This document shows positions 36,435 through 46,640 of a stretch of 64,000 bases of DNA, in pieces. Made by a program: the position numbers and the translations under genes. The DNA lies in the NCBI RefSeq assembly GCF_010183535.1, contig NC_071330.1, positions 3,329,717 through 3,393,716 of the forward strand. The letters run 5' to 3'. Below the pieces are notes generated by a model. It was not told the origin of the DNA. It did no database searches and saw only the letters and a program-made list of their open reading frames with translations. Origin of the DNA: Caenorhabditis remanei. Taxonomy: Eukaryota; Nematoda; Chromadorea; Rhabditida; Rhabditidae. How positions within the stretch are numbered: position 1 is the first letter of the stretch; every line of letters starts with the position of its first letter.

Positions 36435-36696
36435 TGGTAATTTGATTTTCAGCTCAACAATATCGGAAAGATTCCTGTCAAACGACTACCTCCAGAAGTG
36501 TTGAGAACCAAGAGATTCTCTACGAAGAGTGACACTTGGGCACTTGCGATTTGTTTCTAGGAGATATTTCACGACGGAGCAGAGATCTTCTCCAACGTTG
36601 TCCCATCTATCGATTCGAAACCCGACACCACCCCTGTTGAGAAAGAACCGGAAAAAACCATCAAAAACGTCGCAAAGTAAGAACACGAAGGCGTCG

Positions 36697-37774
36697 ATGA
36701 CTCGGAAGAGAGTCAAGATGGTTGGTAAGTCCGCCTCTCCAGCTACTCCCGTCGCGGCGACTCCTGTCAGCAAACCGAAAAAAGACAAAAACGACCAGCC
36801 ACTTCTTGTGATCACTCAAAATGTGGAGTTTCTTCCGAAAGAATTCATTCCAATGTTCAATCTGATGACCGAGAAAAAGGGAAGAAAACGGATTGAGTTG
36901 GCTGCGATGGCTTATACTGTGGAGACGGTCATCATGCCGACACTTCCACCAGCTGTTCAGGCTGAGTTGAAAGTTCATGTTGATGTGAGTTGAATCTTAC
37001 TAGGAAAGTCTTTGGAGACGTGGATTTCAATCGATCTATAAATTTGAGCATAGGTACTTTCGACTACAGGGAATCCATTTCTGCCATCAAAACCTGCTAA
37101 ATGTCTCCGCGAGCCGAGTTATAAGCTCTCAAACTTTTCATATCGTTAAGCTTTATCAAATGGAATTCCAAATCGGCCGCATATACGCCACCGCGCGGTT
37201 CCATATGTGTTCTCCTGCGGTTTCCCTGTACTCGTACGTTGAAAAAATGAGAGCATCTTTGCGTATATGTACTATTTGCCAATTCAAAACTCCATGTGAA
37301 AATACTTAACCATGTAAAATTTTTGAGAGCTCATAGCTCGGCTCGTAGAGACATTTAGCAGGTTTTGACTGCAGAAATGGACTCCCCGTAGTCGAAAATA
37401 CCTATGACCAAATTTGTATGTCGTTTGAAAGTGACATCTCCAAAGACTTCCTTGTTAGATGAACTACATCTAAACTTCACTTATTATAGAAACGTGTTCC
37501 ATTCGACAAGAATTTCAAAGTCGACCTGCAAAATAACGACTCTGTCATCACAGTGCCCACAACTGCCCCTGCCGCCAATCCATCCACTCCGACGGCTGGA
37601 AGTGCACGTACTCCAGCTAGTGCTCGAACTCCTGCAACAGCCAAGTCGAAGACAGTGACAAGACGACGAAACAAGGGAATGAAGAGTGATCCGGGGAAGA
37701 GTAATGCGCAGAGTAGTGGAAGTGTTCCGGAGAAGAAGACGGATAAGAATAAGACGGCGAGAAGGAAAAAGTAG
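36697..37774 (+). CDS. Basic Ala/Pro/Thr-rich protein of unknown function
   Basis: Two exons, 36697-36984 and 37490-37774, join in frame to about 190 aa. A second Met at 36718 would give 183. After a basic Ala/Pro-rich start, residues about 35-110 form a compact, mostly hydrophobic and charged stretch (LLVITQNVEFLPKEFIPMF, AAMAYTVETVIMPTLPPAV). The tail is a Thr/Pro/Ala/Ser region ending in Lys/Arg clusters (RRRNKG, KNKTARRKK), suggesting a nucleic-acid or chromatin contact. AATAAA follows 12 bases after the stop. It lies about 140 bases past the TAG of the kinase, so the two could be an operon-like pair, or this could be the kinase's own tail (see findings). No family recognised. Confidence 0.55.
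37010..37400. mobile_element. Fold-back element in the intron of the basic-protein gene
   Basis: GGAAAGTCTTTGGAGACGTG near 37001 pairs with GACATCTCCAAAGACTTCC near 37434. AAACCTGCTAAATGTCTC pairs with GAGACATTTAGCAGGTTTT. It fills nearly the entire 505-bp intron; outer boundaries are approximate. Confidence 0.7.
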
Positions 37775-37785
37775 AGAGGTTTTGG

Positions 37786-37791
37786 AATAAA
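37786..37791 (+). terminator. Polyadenylation signal
   Basis: AATAAA 12 bases after the TAG stop of the basic-protein gene. Confidence 0.7.
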
Positions 37792-37814
37792 GATCACCGG
37801 TTTCCATTAATTCT

Positions 37815-38072
37815 TCTTTGCAACTGCGTTCTCCGAAACTGAAAAAAGTTGCATGAGAAAGAGACCCAGAGAAAACTGGAGCAGTTCTCAAAGCTTTTCC
37901 GTAGGGCGCAGTTGCACAATCTATTCTGTGAAAGTGAAAACTATAGCAACTGCGCTCTACCGTTACTTGCCGAATAGCTTTCCTGCCTGTATTAGCTGGA
38001 AATCGTTTTTACAACTGCGCCCTACCGAAACCCTCTAGAAATTTTTTTTCGCGTTCGGTAGAGCGCATCTGC
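37815..38072. mobile_element. MITE-A cluster
   Basis: Two or three overlapping copies: arms at 37819 (CAACTGCGTTCTCCG), 37902 (TAGGGCGCAGTTG), 37945 (CAACTGCGCTCTACCG), 38005 (CAACTGCGCCCTACCG) and 38056 (GGTAGAGCGCATCTG). They sit in the 700-bp gap between two convergent 3' ends. Confidence 0.65.
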
Positions 38073-38483
38073 CTGCGTATCTCACCTGAAGCGCTTTTTA
38101 AAAACAAAGTTAATAGTTTCTTGACAATTTTTATATTAAAAAAAAACAAATTGATTATTAAAAAATGAGGAAAAAAGATCCATAAGAAGCACCAAAAGAA
38201 AAGTACAAGAATTGGTCAAAAAGGCAAATTGAAATGAGAAAAGAAAACAAATATAAAGCAAGTATTGTGAGGCGGTCAACATTTCTTCGACTTTTTGAAA
38301 AAGTCGAAAAAAATTGAATAGAAAAGAATCCGTATGAAAATTGGGGGTGTGTAAAAGTAGAAAGAGAAATACAGAGATTTTTGAGAAGGGAAAATGAGAA
38401 AAAAAACAGAAAATTATTGCTAAATACTCGTTTCGAGCAGTGGTTTTAAGGTCAGTTTGAATGGTATTGAGCATAAACAGAAA

Positions 38484-41400
38484 TTAATGAGCTTTTTTAG
38501 CGTACAATGGATTATTGGTTGTTGTCGTGGCTTGCTTGTAGATTGGGTTCTCGTTCTGAAATTAGGTTTTTTTCAGTTTTCAAGATTTTAGTTTTCAAGA
38601 CTTGAAGAAAAAAGCCACTTACCGTATCCCACTTGGCCAAGAGTTTATCGTTATTAAACTTGGCAAACTCTGCTCTGTCATGAAGTACAGTAAGAAGTTT
38701 CCAGAGCAACAAGAGAAGAATTCCGAGGATGACAATTCCGGCGATGACACCCAAGACGATGGCAAGGACTGGAACTGGTGGAGGACAGTCTTTGTGTCTT
38801 CTCACCCAGACTGTCGCGTTGTCGGTGGCCTCATCATAATAGTAGAGGTAGTAGAATGTGCAATCATCGGCAGGGTCCACGAATTGGCAAGGTGTTGTTT
38901 CGTTGAGTGCTGGAAATTATTGAGATTCAAATTTCATTTTTTTAGAAAATAAAACTCACTTGGAAGCTCGTCCACTGGAATCGCCTTGAATTCACACTTG
39001 TCGCATTCTGTCTCATTATGTGGTCCGGTTTGCCATTGCTGACACATCACACAATTCTTGTACTCGACACACTTTGTTGGACAAGTTGGGCAGATCTCAC
39101 ACTTGGCACCAGAATATCTGTTACCATCTGGAGAGTCGAAGCAACGACACCGTCCACAGATACATTCTCCTTTTCCGTTGCAGATTTTTCCGTTGGCTGA
39201 GAGGCAGGAGTCCGTGGAGATCGGGCATTCGCATGATCTTCCAGTCCATCCTGGGGCGCAAATACACTTTCCACAGTTGCATTCTCCGTGTTCCGCACAG
39301 ATCTTACGGTCGTGACGTGGGCAATTGAAGTTGTCACACTCGCAGAATTCTCCGGAAATTTGCTCTTCTGGGTTGGCACGTGGATTGCATTCGCATCGAC
39401 CACAGTTACAGACTCCACGACCCTCACAGATAGCGGATTCGTTGGTTCTGCAAAAATGAAGAGTTGATTGGAGTGGTGGGTATAATACGGTAGAGTACTA
39501 TACCAGCATAAATGAATTTGCTGGTAAAATCATCGTTATTCCAGATTTTTCCAGAATTCCAAATGGTAACAGTAGCAACCGTGCTCTGTCGCACTAGCCT
39601 TGTGTCATGGAGTCAGTTTGGAGATGTGGGACGTGACCTATATCATTGGAAAGCTGAGAAAACGCTGATTCTAAATATATATTCTGTTTTTGTCCACGAG
39701 GCATGGTATTCGAGAAAAACAAGGTCAAAGTGTGGACCGCTGGCAAGTTGCGCGTGAAACTTGACAGCGGTCCAAACGTTGACCTTTTTTTCTCGAATAC
39801 CAGGCCTTGAGGGCAAAAACTAAATATATTTAAAATCAGCATTTTCTTAGCTTTTCAATGATATAGGTCATGTCCCATAACTTTACAATGACTCGGTGAC
39901 CTTCCCTAGTCAGTCAAAAAACGTCCGAATTTGAACTGGTCTTATCAAACAAGACGTTTCAAAACGAGACATTTGGCAACCTTGGCATTTTGACATAAGG
40001 CATTTTAAAACAATGCCACTTCGCTACCAAAAGTGAAAAAATGTATCTTTTTTTCTCATTTTCTAGAGAGTTTCGCGCGATTAGTGCGGAAAAGTCATCG
40101 TTTCAAAATATCTGATGTCAAAATCTCAAAGTTTCAAAATGTCTTGGTTTACAAACTTCTGGTTTCAAAAGGTCGCAGAATACGCTTCTTTTTGAGAACT
40201 GTGTTAAACATTGTATCGTATCCTATGAAGTCCGTGAGAACTAGCCTATTATCGGTTCACGAACCCTTGCCGGGAACGTTAAAGGCGCATGGAATTTGTT
40301 CGGATGGGTCTCGTAGTTGAAAGCATTAAGAACTGTATTAGAGCATTTAAGTTACAACCGCGCCCCACCTCAAACGAGAGAGTATCGGCGAGAGACGCAG
40401 AGTATTTTCTGGCGCGAAACAGATTTTCACTATTTTTGACCTATTTTCACAAGTTTTTATAATCTTTTTTGCCAACTTCCGAGAGAAAATTATGAAAAAT
40501 AGATCAAAAATGTTGAAAATCAGTTTCGCGCCACAACAAAACTCTGCGTCTCTCCTCGATACTCTCTCGTTTGCGGTGGAGCGCAGTTGTAAGAAAGGTT
40601 GGGCTGCTAATAGTAAAATACAGTTCTTAATGCTTTCAACTACGAGACCCATCCGAACAAATTCCATGCGCCTTTAACACCCCCCGGCAAAGCTTCGTGA
40701 ACGGATAATAGCTTCCCCAAACTTCCAACAAATCAAAACCTCACCTCTTGCACTTCTCATTCAACGCAGCCGTCGACATTCCAGGTCGATTACATTCACA
40801 ATACTTTCCAACATTTCCTCCCTTGCATCGACACACTCCACAAACCATATCTCCTCCGTGACACTCTGCAGCATTCGTCACTATTCTGTCTTGTCGTTCA
40901 CAGTCACAATCACAAAGTACTTTCACGTTGACAATCAGTGTCTCATCTAATCCAGATGGTCCGATACGGAGGACAAAGTCACGTTTATCGATACAATGCG
41001 TGTTTTCGAGAGTGACTTCGAATTGAACCTCGTCTCCAACTCGGATTCCCTCACAGACATTGGTATCTTTCAGTGTGGTTCCGCTAGAAAATGTTAAATT
41101 TTAATTCGTCTGAAATTTTTAAAGAAAAACTCACTCAAGGCACATGGATCTGTAGGTCAATTTGAGTCCCTCCGAAGCATTTGCATTATCAACCATAATA
41201 ATTTTCTCACTAATCTTCAAGTACTCCTTTTCAATCAAATCCACAATATTTCTGGAGTCATTAGCCAAGACTCCAACAGAAGACGAAACATCTGGAAGAG
41301 CATTCGACAATTGAGTATATAGATCTTGGTTGTTTTTGGTGACGGCAAAGATGACATTCGCCTTTCTGTCCTTGATCATTTGATGGAGAAGAGCAATTGA

Positions 41401-43094
41401 GGGGTAGTCCTGGTTGAGGGTCTCAGTGTAGTATCCTTCTCTATCCAAGTGACATGAACCGTCATTTGGCTCAACGACTCCTGCAAGACGACCGTCTCCG
41501 GCGAAATGGAATCCGGCGTCAGTGGAGAAGACGATCATTTTACGAGCACGTTCACGCCATCCGATGGTTTTCTGGAAAAGAATGAACTCAGTAACGTTTT
41601 TCACAAATTTTCTACTAGCACGTCAATACTTGAAAGCATCGCTTTATAAGCATACAGTACCGTGCAGTAAGATATACAATTTGGACTTTTTCAGTTGGAA
41701 ATGATCAACTTTGAGAGGGTGTTACGGTAACACTGATTGCCCCACAAGGTCAAATATGTGTAAACCATACAGAAAAAAGGTAGAGCTTCATTTTTGTAGT
41801 TGACAACTTTTTTCTACGGGCACATCCTAAGAAGTTACAGGCAGTCAAAGTAAAAAGTTCAAAAATCACACCTTTTAGCACCGAAAAACAACAAACTGCG
41901 AGAAATTTCTTTGACGATTGATAACTTCTTAGGATGTGCTCGTACAAAAAAGTTGTCAACTACAAAAATGAAGCTCTACTTGTGATCTATACACTCCATA
42001 AACAATAGATATTGTGAGACTACCTGTGAGGCCGTCTCAGACTCTCGAAGTTGACCATTTTCAACTAAAGACTGCAAGTGACGCATTCCTTATGGCCATT
42101 ACTGTACTTCAAAGCTTTAAAAACTCACATTACAAGCCAATGCCTGGACAACAGCATCAAATCCTCCTTCCGGTGCATCCAAGTTTCCAGAAATCTCAGC
42201 CTTATCAACCTCTGCCTTGAACTTCGCCGTATTCGTTGTCAACGACATTTGATGCTTGAATCCATATGGTTCAGCACATGGAGTTGGGCATGGAGACAGT
42301 TGTTTCTCGATTCTTGGGTCGATGAATGGCATCAACTTCTTGTCAATGAAGGAACCGAATCCAAGACGGAAGTTTTTGGTGACAGTTCTCATGCGTTCAG
42401 CCAATAAATCTCCCAACTCGGAGAGCTTCTGTTTGTCGTCTTTCATGGAATAGGACAAATCCATCAAGTAGTAAAGATCGACTGGATAGTCGACGGCTTG
42501 GCGGTAGGTCACGTTGAAACGCACACGGGATTCTAGAAAAGAATATAAAGCTATTTTACCAGCTCAGAGTGCTCTTTGTCACCGTATTTTTGTCGGTTTC
42601 GGCAGAGCGCAGTTACAGCAAAAAAATTTAAATACTCACTTGGTCTAATCTCGACATACATCTGTTGTGGCTTGATTTGAACAGCTTCTTCCTCGGACTC
42701 AACTTCTCCTTGATCGGATAATTTACTGTCTTCCGTAATATCCAATTTGGTAGTTGGATCCTCGATATAACTATCTGGACATCCATGTTCCATTAATTTC
42801 GATCGGCTGTCACATCGGGCGTATGGCTTCTTCTCATCAAACATCTAGAAACTTTTTTTGTTGATTACTTCAGCATCCTATACAAAAACTCACCGGTGCA
42901 CCACACCACGCGCACGACTCATGGAACTGAATACAGGCGGAGCATGTGTAATTGTCACGTGACAGACTGTAGCATGGGAATTCGGACTTTTCGACAACTT
43001 TTCCGGTGACTTCGCCAGTTTTCCAATCGCCAGCTGCCAGGGCGAGAGGGATTAGGAGAGCTGCAAAGAGCAGCAGAGATGTTGAAGGTGGCAT
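38484..43094 (-). CDS. pat-3: Beta integrin subunit PAT-3
   Basis: Cell-surface adhesion receptor that pairs with an alpha integrin to anchor dense bodies and M-lines in muscle. Exons 43094-42894, 42844-42640, 42532-42129, 41571-41135, 41083-40745, 39447-38960, 38909-38623 and 38555-38484 join in frame to 810 aa. There is a signal peptide (1-20), then the Cys-rich PSI domain with CAWCGAP. The beta-I domain MIDAS is DLSYS (Asp160, Ser162, Ser164). Four EGF-like repeats rich in CxCxxC follow, then a transmembrane helix (about 737-761) and a short tail with KLLTVLHDRAEF, NPIY (790-793) and NPLY (802-805), the talin/kindlin docking motifs. A trans-splice acceptor, TTTCCAG, precedes the ATG by about 30 bases. 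Introns 4, 5 and others carry fold-back elements. Sequence is intact throughout. Confidence 0.98.
39585..39905. mobile_element. Fold-back element G in a pat-3 intron
   Basis: GACCTATATCATTGGAAAGC pairs with GCTTTTCAATGATATAGGTC. CATGGTATTCGAGAAAAAC pairs with TTCTCGAATACCAGG around a centre with GACCGCTGGCAAG and TTGACAGCGGTCC. No coding sequence; outer boundaries approximate. Confidence 0.75.
40227..40716. mobile_element. Fold-back element H with MITE-A arms, same pat-3 intron
   Basis: GGCGCATGGAATTTGTTCGG near 40288 is mirrored exactly by CCGAACAAATTCCATGCGCC near 40654. The centre carries inverted MITE-A arms (CAACCGCGCCCCACC at 40354, GGTGGAGCGCAGTTG at 40575) with GAGAGACGCAGAG on one side and CTCTGCGTCTCTC on the other. 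The hairpin is near-perfect over roughly 200 bp per arm. Confidence 0.8.
41653..42110. mobile_element. MITE-B fold-back in a pat-3 intron
   Basis: Left end TACAGTACCGTGCAGTAAG, right end CCATTACTGTA. The centre holds GTAGTTGACAACTTTTTTC and AAAAAGTTGTCAACTAC as inverted arms, with TCCTAAGAAGTTACAGG mirrored by TAACTTCTTAGGA. It fills most of the intron between 42129 and 41571. Confidence 0.8.
42590..42620. mobile_element. MITE-A single arm in a pat-3 intron
   Basis: GGTTTCGGCAGAGCGCAGTT alone within a 107-bp intron. The rest of the element is missing. Confidence 0.5.
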
Positions 43095-43549
43095 CGAATG
43101 CCGGATGGTTGGTGTAGGTATTACTGGAAAAAAAGTGACATAAGGTATACATATTATATGAAAATAAAAGATGAGGAGGAAGAGAGAATCTTAAAAAACT
43201 GAAAATTTGGGTCTTGTTAGAAATTAGAATAGAATACGGTACCTAACGGAACTGGAGCAAATGTTTTTTGTTTAGGAGGCGGGGCTTCAAACTCGGATTA
43301 AAAATTTTAAGTTTGCTAAGCCTCACTTCTTCTTAATTCGTCAAATCCACTAAAAAATTTACAAAAATTTGAAAAATTCAGAGTTTCACAAGCAAGCTGC
43401 CAAAAATTGTCACAACTAAAAAAATAGTTTCGAAGGGGTTTACGGTTTTTGGGTTTACGGTACTAATTAATAACTCAAGGTACCGTAAAACGTGAAAAAG
43501 AGGCACTCGTTGAGTTTGGAGCATCATATCTCGACGGGGCTCAAACGTA

Positions 43550-43686
43550 TTAGCTCGGCACAGTTGTTACAACCGCGCTCTACCGAAACCGAAAAAATTG
43601 TGAGCGAAATTGAGAGACTCAGAGAAAAAGAGACATTTTTAAAGGCCATTTCGGTGGAGCGCGGTTGTAAGAACTGGGCCGAGTTA
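43550..43686. mobile_element. Complete MITE-A copy
   Basis: TTAGCTCGGCACAGTTGTT, GCGCTCTACCGAAACCG, centre GAGAGACTCAGAGAAAAAG, then TTTCGGTGGAGCGCGGTTG and TGGGCCGAGTTA. All landmarks of the family are present. Confidence 0.8.
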
Positions 43687-43796
43687 TTATAAACTTTTTT
43701 TCAACTAATGCAATATTTAATGAATATCGATTAATATTTTGATAGTAGGAACTCATATACACCGCTTTGAGCTGGCTCAACAGGATTCAGGATAGC

Positions 43797-43851
43797 AGCA
43801 CAACCGCGCTCTACCGAAATGTTTTTCTTACAATTAGAGCGCAGTTGCTAA
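43797..43851. mobile_element. Short MITE-A copy
   Basis: Arms CACAACCGCGCTCTACCGAA and TTAGAGCGCAGTTGC are nearly adjacent. Confidence 0.55.
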
Positions 43852-44218
43852 AAAAGAGTTAAACTATAAACTATTAGAAGGAGGTGATACAAAACAAGTT
43901 ATTTGAGAATTCAAGTTTCTTACACATTAAAGTTATTTTTTCAGCAGGAGCAACCTAAGTCAGACGAGTGTAATGTTCTAATTGTGCACCCGTCTTCAAT
44001 ATTTGCTCAGAAAGTGAGCAAGGTGTCAATGAACGTGTGAGAAAACGAGGGGGACTAATAGTAGGGTTAGTCATTCAGAAACGAGACGAGAAAAAAAAGA
44101 AAAAAGTTCCAAAAACGGTGATTTTTTATTCATGAGCTTTGGGACCACTGCTACTGGATGTCTGTCTGTGAGCTGGTGAATCCGGATTTCTTGGAACAAA
44201 AATTCCAGAAGCTTCTAC

Positions 44219-44447
44219 TACTGTAAAACCTGTAATAGAGGCGCACCTGTTAGCAAGAGTTTGAAGCATCATCACCCTATCTTGATTTTCTTTAAAAGTA
44301 TGGAAATGTTTTCAACTGAAGAAATATTCTATGAATATTAAGCTATATTTTGTCAGTTTAAAGTTCTTTGATATTTCCTTTGGGAACCGAGATATACCGC
44401 CTCAAACAGGCACCGCTAATTGCGTCTCTATTACAGCTTTTTCGGTA
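44219..44447. mobile_element. MITE-C fold-back copy
   Basis: Starts ACTGTAAAACCTGTAATAG with AGGCGCACC and ends GCGTCTCTATTACAGC. TTGGGAACCGAGATATACCG on the right arm matches the inverse of the 32580 copy's left arm. Confidence 0.7.
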
Positions 44448-45183
44448 TAATGAAAGCCACGCACACACACACACCCATCCCAAATAAAAAAAATCATATG
44501 CAAATCAAGAAAAAATCGATAAAAGTAACAAGGGTACCCCTGGGCCTGGAGGGATGGGTTCGGAACGTGGGCGGATCTGCCAAGTGCTCTCCCGCGGGCT
44601 CTTCTGCTCCAACACAACTGCCAATAGTCTTCTCCTCTTCTAACTGAGAAAAGAGAGAAAAGAGATAGTGTAGGCGATTGGAAAACGAGTGAAGAAGTGT
44701 AAAAGAGAGAGAGAGGGTTACACCTGCTGGGAGCATCTTCAAGAAACAGAAAGAGTAAAAAGATGGGCTCTCCAGCCAGCAGACATCAGAGACCGATGTG
44801 GAGAGAGGGGATGGATTACGAAATGGGGACGGGATCGAGAAGTGTCGAAATTCTGGAGATCATGGAACGTGGATGGGCAAGTTTTCAGATTGAATATGAA
44901 TTGAGGTACAGTACTCATTGTTTTAATTTCAGAGATTACGGTTGCAGAGAAATATAGTCTTGGTGGAATCAGCAGCATCTCACTGACACAAGGGGAACTT
45001 CAGAAATTACGGATTCAGAAAACAAACTTCACCTATTTTCATCGAGAAACATAAAAAAGGGTTCTGAAATAATAAGAGTATGATATTTCTATGTTATCAG
45101 TCGGAATCTTTTGTAATTCAAATTGAAAAATAAGAATCTCCTGAAAAATTAGAGTAATAGTGCAGAAAATTAGAAAATTAGGA

Positions 45184-45309
45184 TTTCTTACAACTGCGCT
45201 CCACCGAAATCTCCTTGAAAAAATGTCTCTTTTTCTCTGAGACTCTCAGATTCGTACACAATTTTCTCCGGTTTCGGTAGAGCGCGGGTGTAAGAATCGT
45301 GTCGTGTTA
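45184..45309. mobile_element. MITE-A copy
   Basis: CTTACAACTGCGCTCCACCG, centre CTCTTTTTCTCTGAGACTC, GGTTTCGGTAGAGCGCGGG and ATCGTGTCGTGTTAA. The outer left end is degraded. Confidence 0.7.
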
Positions 45310-45589
45310 ATAAGTTATCCATGATGAAAATTTTCGAGTAACGTACTCATATTTAGTATAATCTTTCATAATAACAGCTCAGTTTGATTCAGATTAATTC
45401 AGATTTAAAAGTTTTAAAAATTAAAAATTCCTAAATTCCTTGAATCAAGTGAAAATGTGAATCTTTAATTGAAAAACTGTTAAACTAGGCCATTTTCCAA
45501 ATTTAAACTTATGATGTTATTCCTACAACACGGTTCTTACAACCACGCTCTACTGAACGTTTTGAAAATTGCGTGGGAAATTGAAATAC

Positions 45590-46640
45590 GCACAGGTTTC
45601 GGTACACAGGTGAGTCGCGAACGACCCGTTACGGATGCACCGCAAGTCGCGCGCGGTCCGCATAGGAATCATATGTGGGTCCGTTTGCGATCAGTAACGG
45701 ATCGGTTCGCGAACGGATTGAATGTAACGGCGAGCGCTTCCTCCCTTCTATTTTTGTTCTCATTTACTACAAAACCCCCGTTTTTCCAGTCAAACCATAC
45801 AAAATGGATATTTTATTTTGTTTATTCTGAAAAACGATTACATTTGATACATAAATACATAATTACTACATAAATAAATACATAAAAATCACAAAAAATG
45901 GGATAGTTAGGTTCACAAAATTAAGTTCGAATCTGGGACGGAGACGGCGGATGACTTCTGATTTGACCGTTCTTGTACCCCTGAAATCGGAATATTGAGA
46001 GTACGGTACAATTTTGTAGCTCCTTTTACCGCATTATTCCATTTGAACTCTGCACCATTTCCCTCGTTAACTGCCGAAATTCTGAAAAAATTGATTAAAA
46101 TATTATTTTGTATTGGCGATACTTACTTCCATTGTTAGTCGTTTATCCATTTTATGCAGCTGGCGGAGGCCCGAACGTCCATCTTTTCCTTCTGTCGCCG
46201 TTAATCATTTTCTGAAAAGTAATAAATTTAGTTCCATGGAAAGTCAAATGTATCGACGGCTTCCGATGCAATCCTCATGCGAGTAAAATTTTTTTAAGCA
46301 AGATTTTGAACGATCGCGAATGAAAAAAGCTCAAAATTAGAAAACAAACAAGAAAAATAAATAATTCAGCAAGAAAAAAATAGATGGAAGAGGGTGCAGT
46401 CTTTAGTCCCTCAGACCTCAGCCATCGGTAACGGATCCGTACGCGAATCCGTATACCATCCGCGCGCGAGTCAATTGCTTTTCCACGCTAAAGTGCAGAG
46501 CCGTATTCTATCCGTTCGCGATTTTTGGAAACGGACCGTACGCGACTGGCCAGTCGTGAAAATAGCCGTAACGGATCAGTTACGGACCAGAAACCTGGTC
46601 CATCCGCATACGGTTGAAGCGCACTTTACCTGTGGTAAAA
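45590..46640. mobile_element. CpG-rich element with repeated AACGGATC / CGCGAACGG motifs, unknown class
   Basis: Two GC-rich end zones (about 45600-45735 and 46420-46615) carry many copies of CGTTACGG, AACGGATC, CGCGAACGG and GTACGCGA in both orientations. Between them is ordinary AT-rich DNA. Candidate inverted tips TACACAGGTGAG and TTACCTGTGGT are weak. The left border lies inside a MITE-A-like arm (CTTACAACCACGCTCTAC at 45537). On the minus strand the middle has exon-like pieces with GTAAGT and TTTTTTCAG, and a frame of about 54 codons (about 46080 down to 45920), but the phases do not join, so no protein is called. Dense subterminal motifs suggest transposase-binding sites. Confidence 0.4.

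Larger units (their letters stand above)
33173..36560 (+). pseudogene. SH2 plus tyrosine kinase (Fer-like), interrupted by an in-frame TAG
   Basis: Exons 33173-33222, 33266-33440, 35027-35365, 35414-35746 and 36453-36560 join in frame. Residues 8-120 form an SH2 domain (PYYDG, DFLIR with Arg33, GGIYSVQG). The kinase domain follows: glycine loop GSGEFGKV (153-160), VAIK with Lys178, HRDIAARN (267-274), DFG (288-290), PPEVL and DTWALAI. The nonreceptor Fer/Fes-like SH2-kinase family is much expanded in nematodes. The frame hits TAG at 36558-36560, in CF*EIFHDGAE. Related kinases have WE there, so TGG to TAG is the simplest reading. Beyond it the frame stays open to 36680, but kinase subdomains X-XI are not recognisable. 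With 334 aa, it is either a pseudogene or a truncated pseudokinase. Its intron 2 hosts a minus-strand gene; intron 4 is filled by nested MITEs. Confidence 0.8.

Noticed and set aside
38136..38474. Minus-strand frame of about 110 hydrophobic codons just after pat-3
   Set aside because: It lies in the pat-3 3' UTR, is Phe/Leu-rich from A/T runs, and has no supporting start context.
39018..39328. Plus-strand frames of 60-102 codons opposite pat-3
   Set aside because: Antisense shadows of the Cys-rich EGF repeats of the integrin gene.
45920..46213. Exon-like pieces on the minus strand with GTAAGT and TTTTTTCAG signals
   Set aside because: The pieces cannot be joined in one frame without stops, and no start or domain is visible; possibly a decayed transposon gene.
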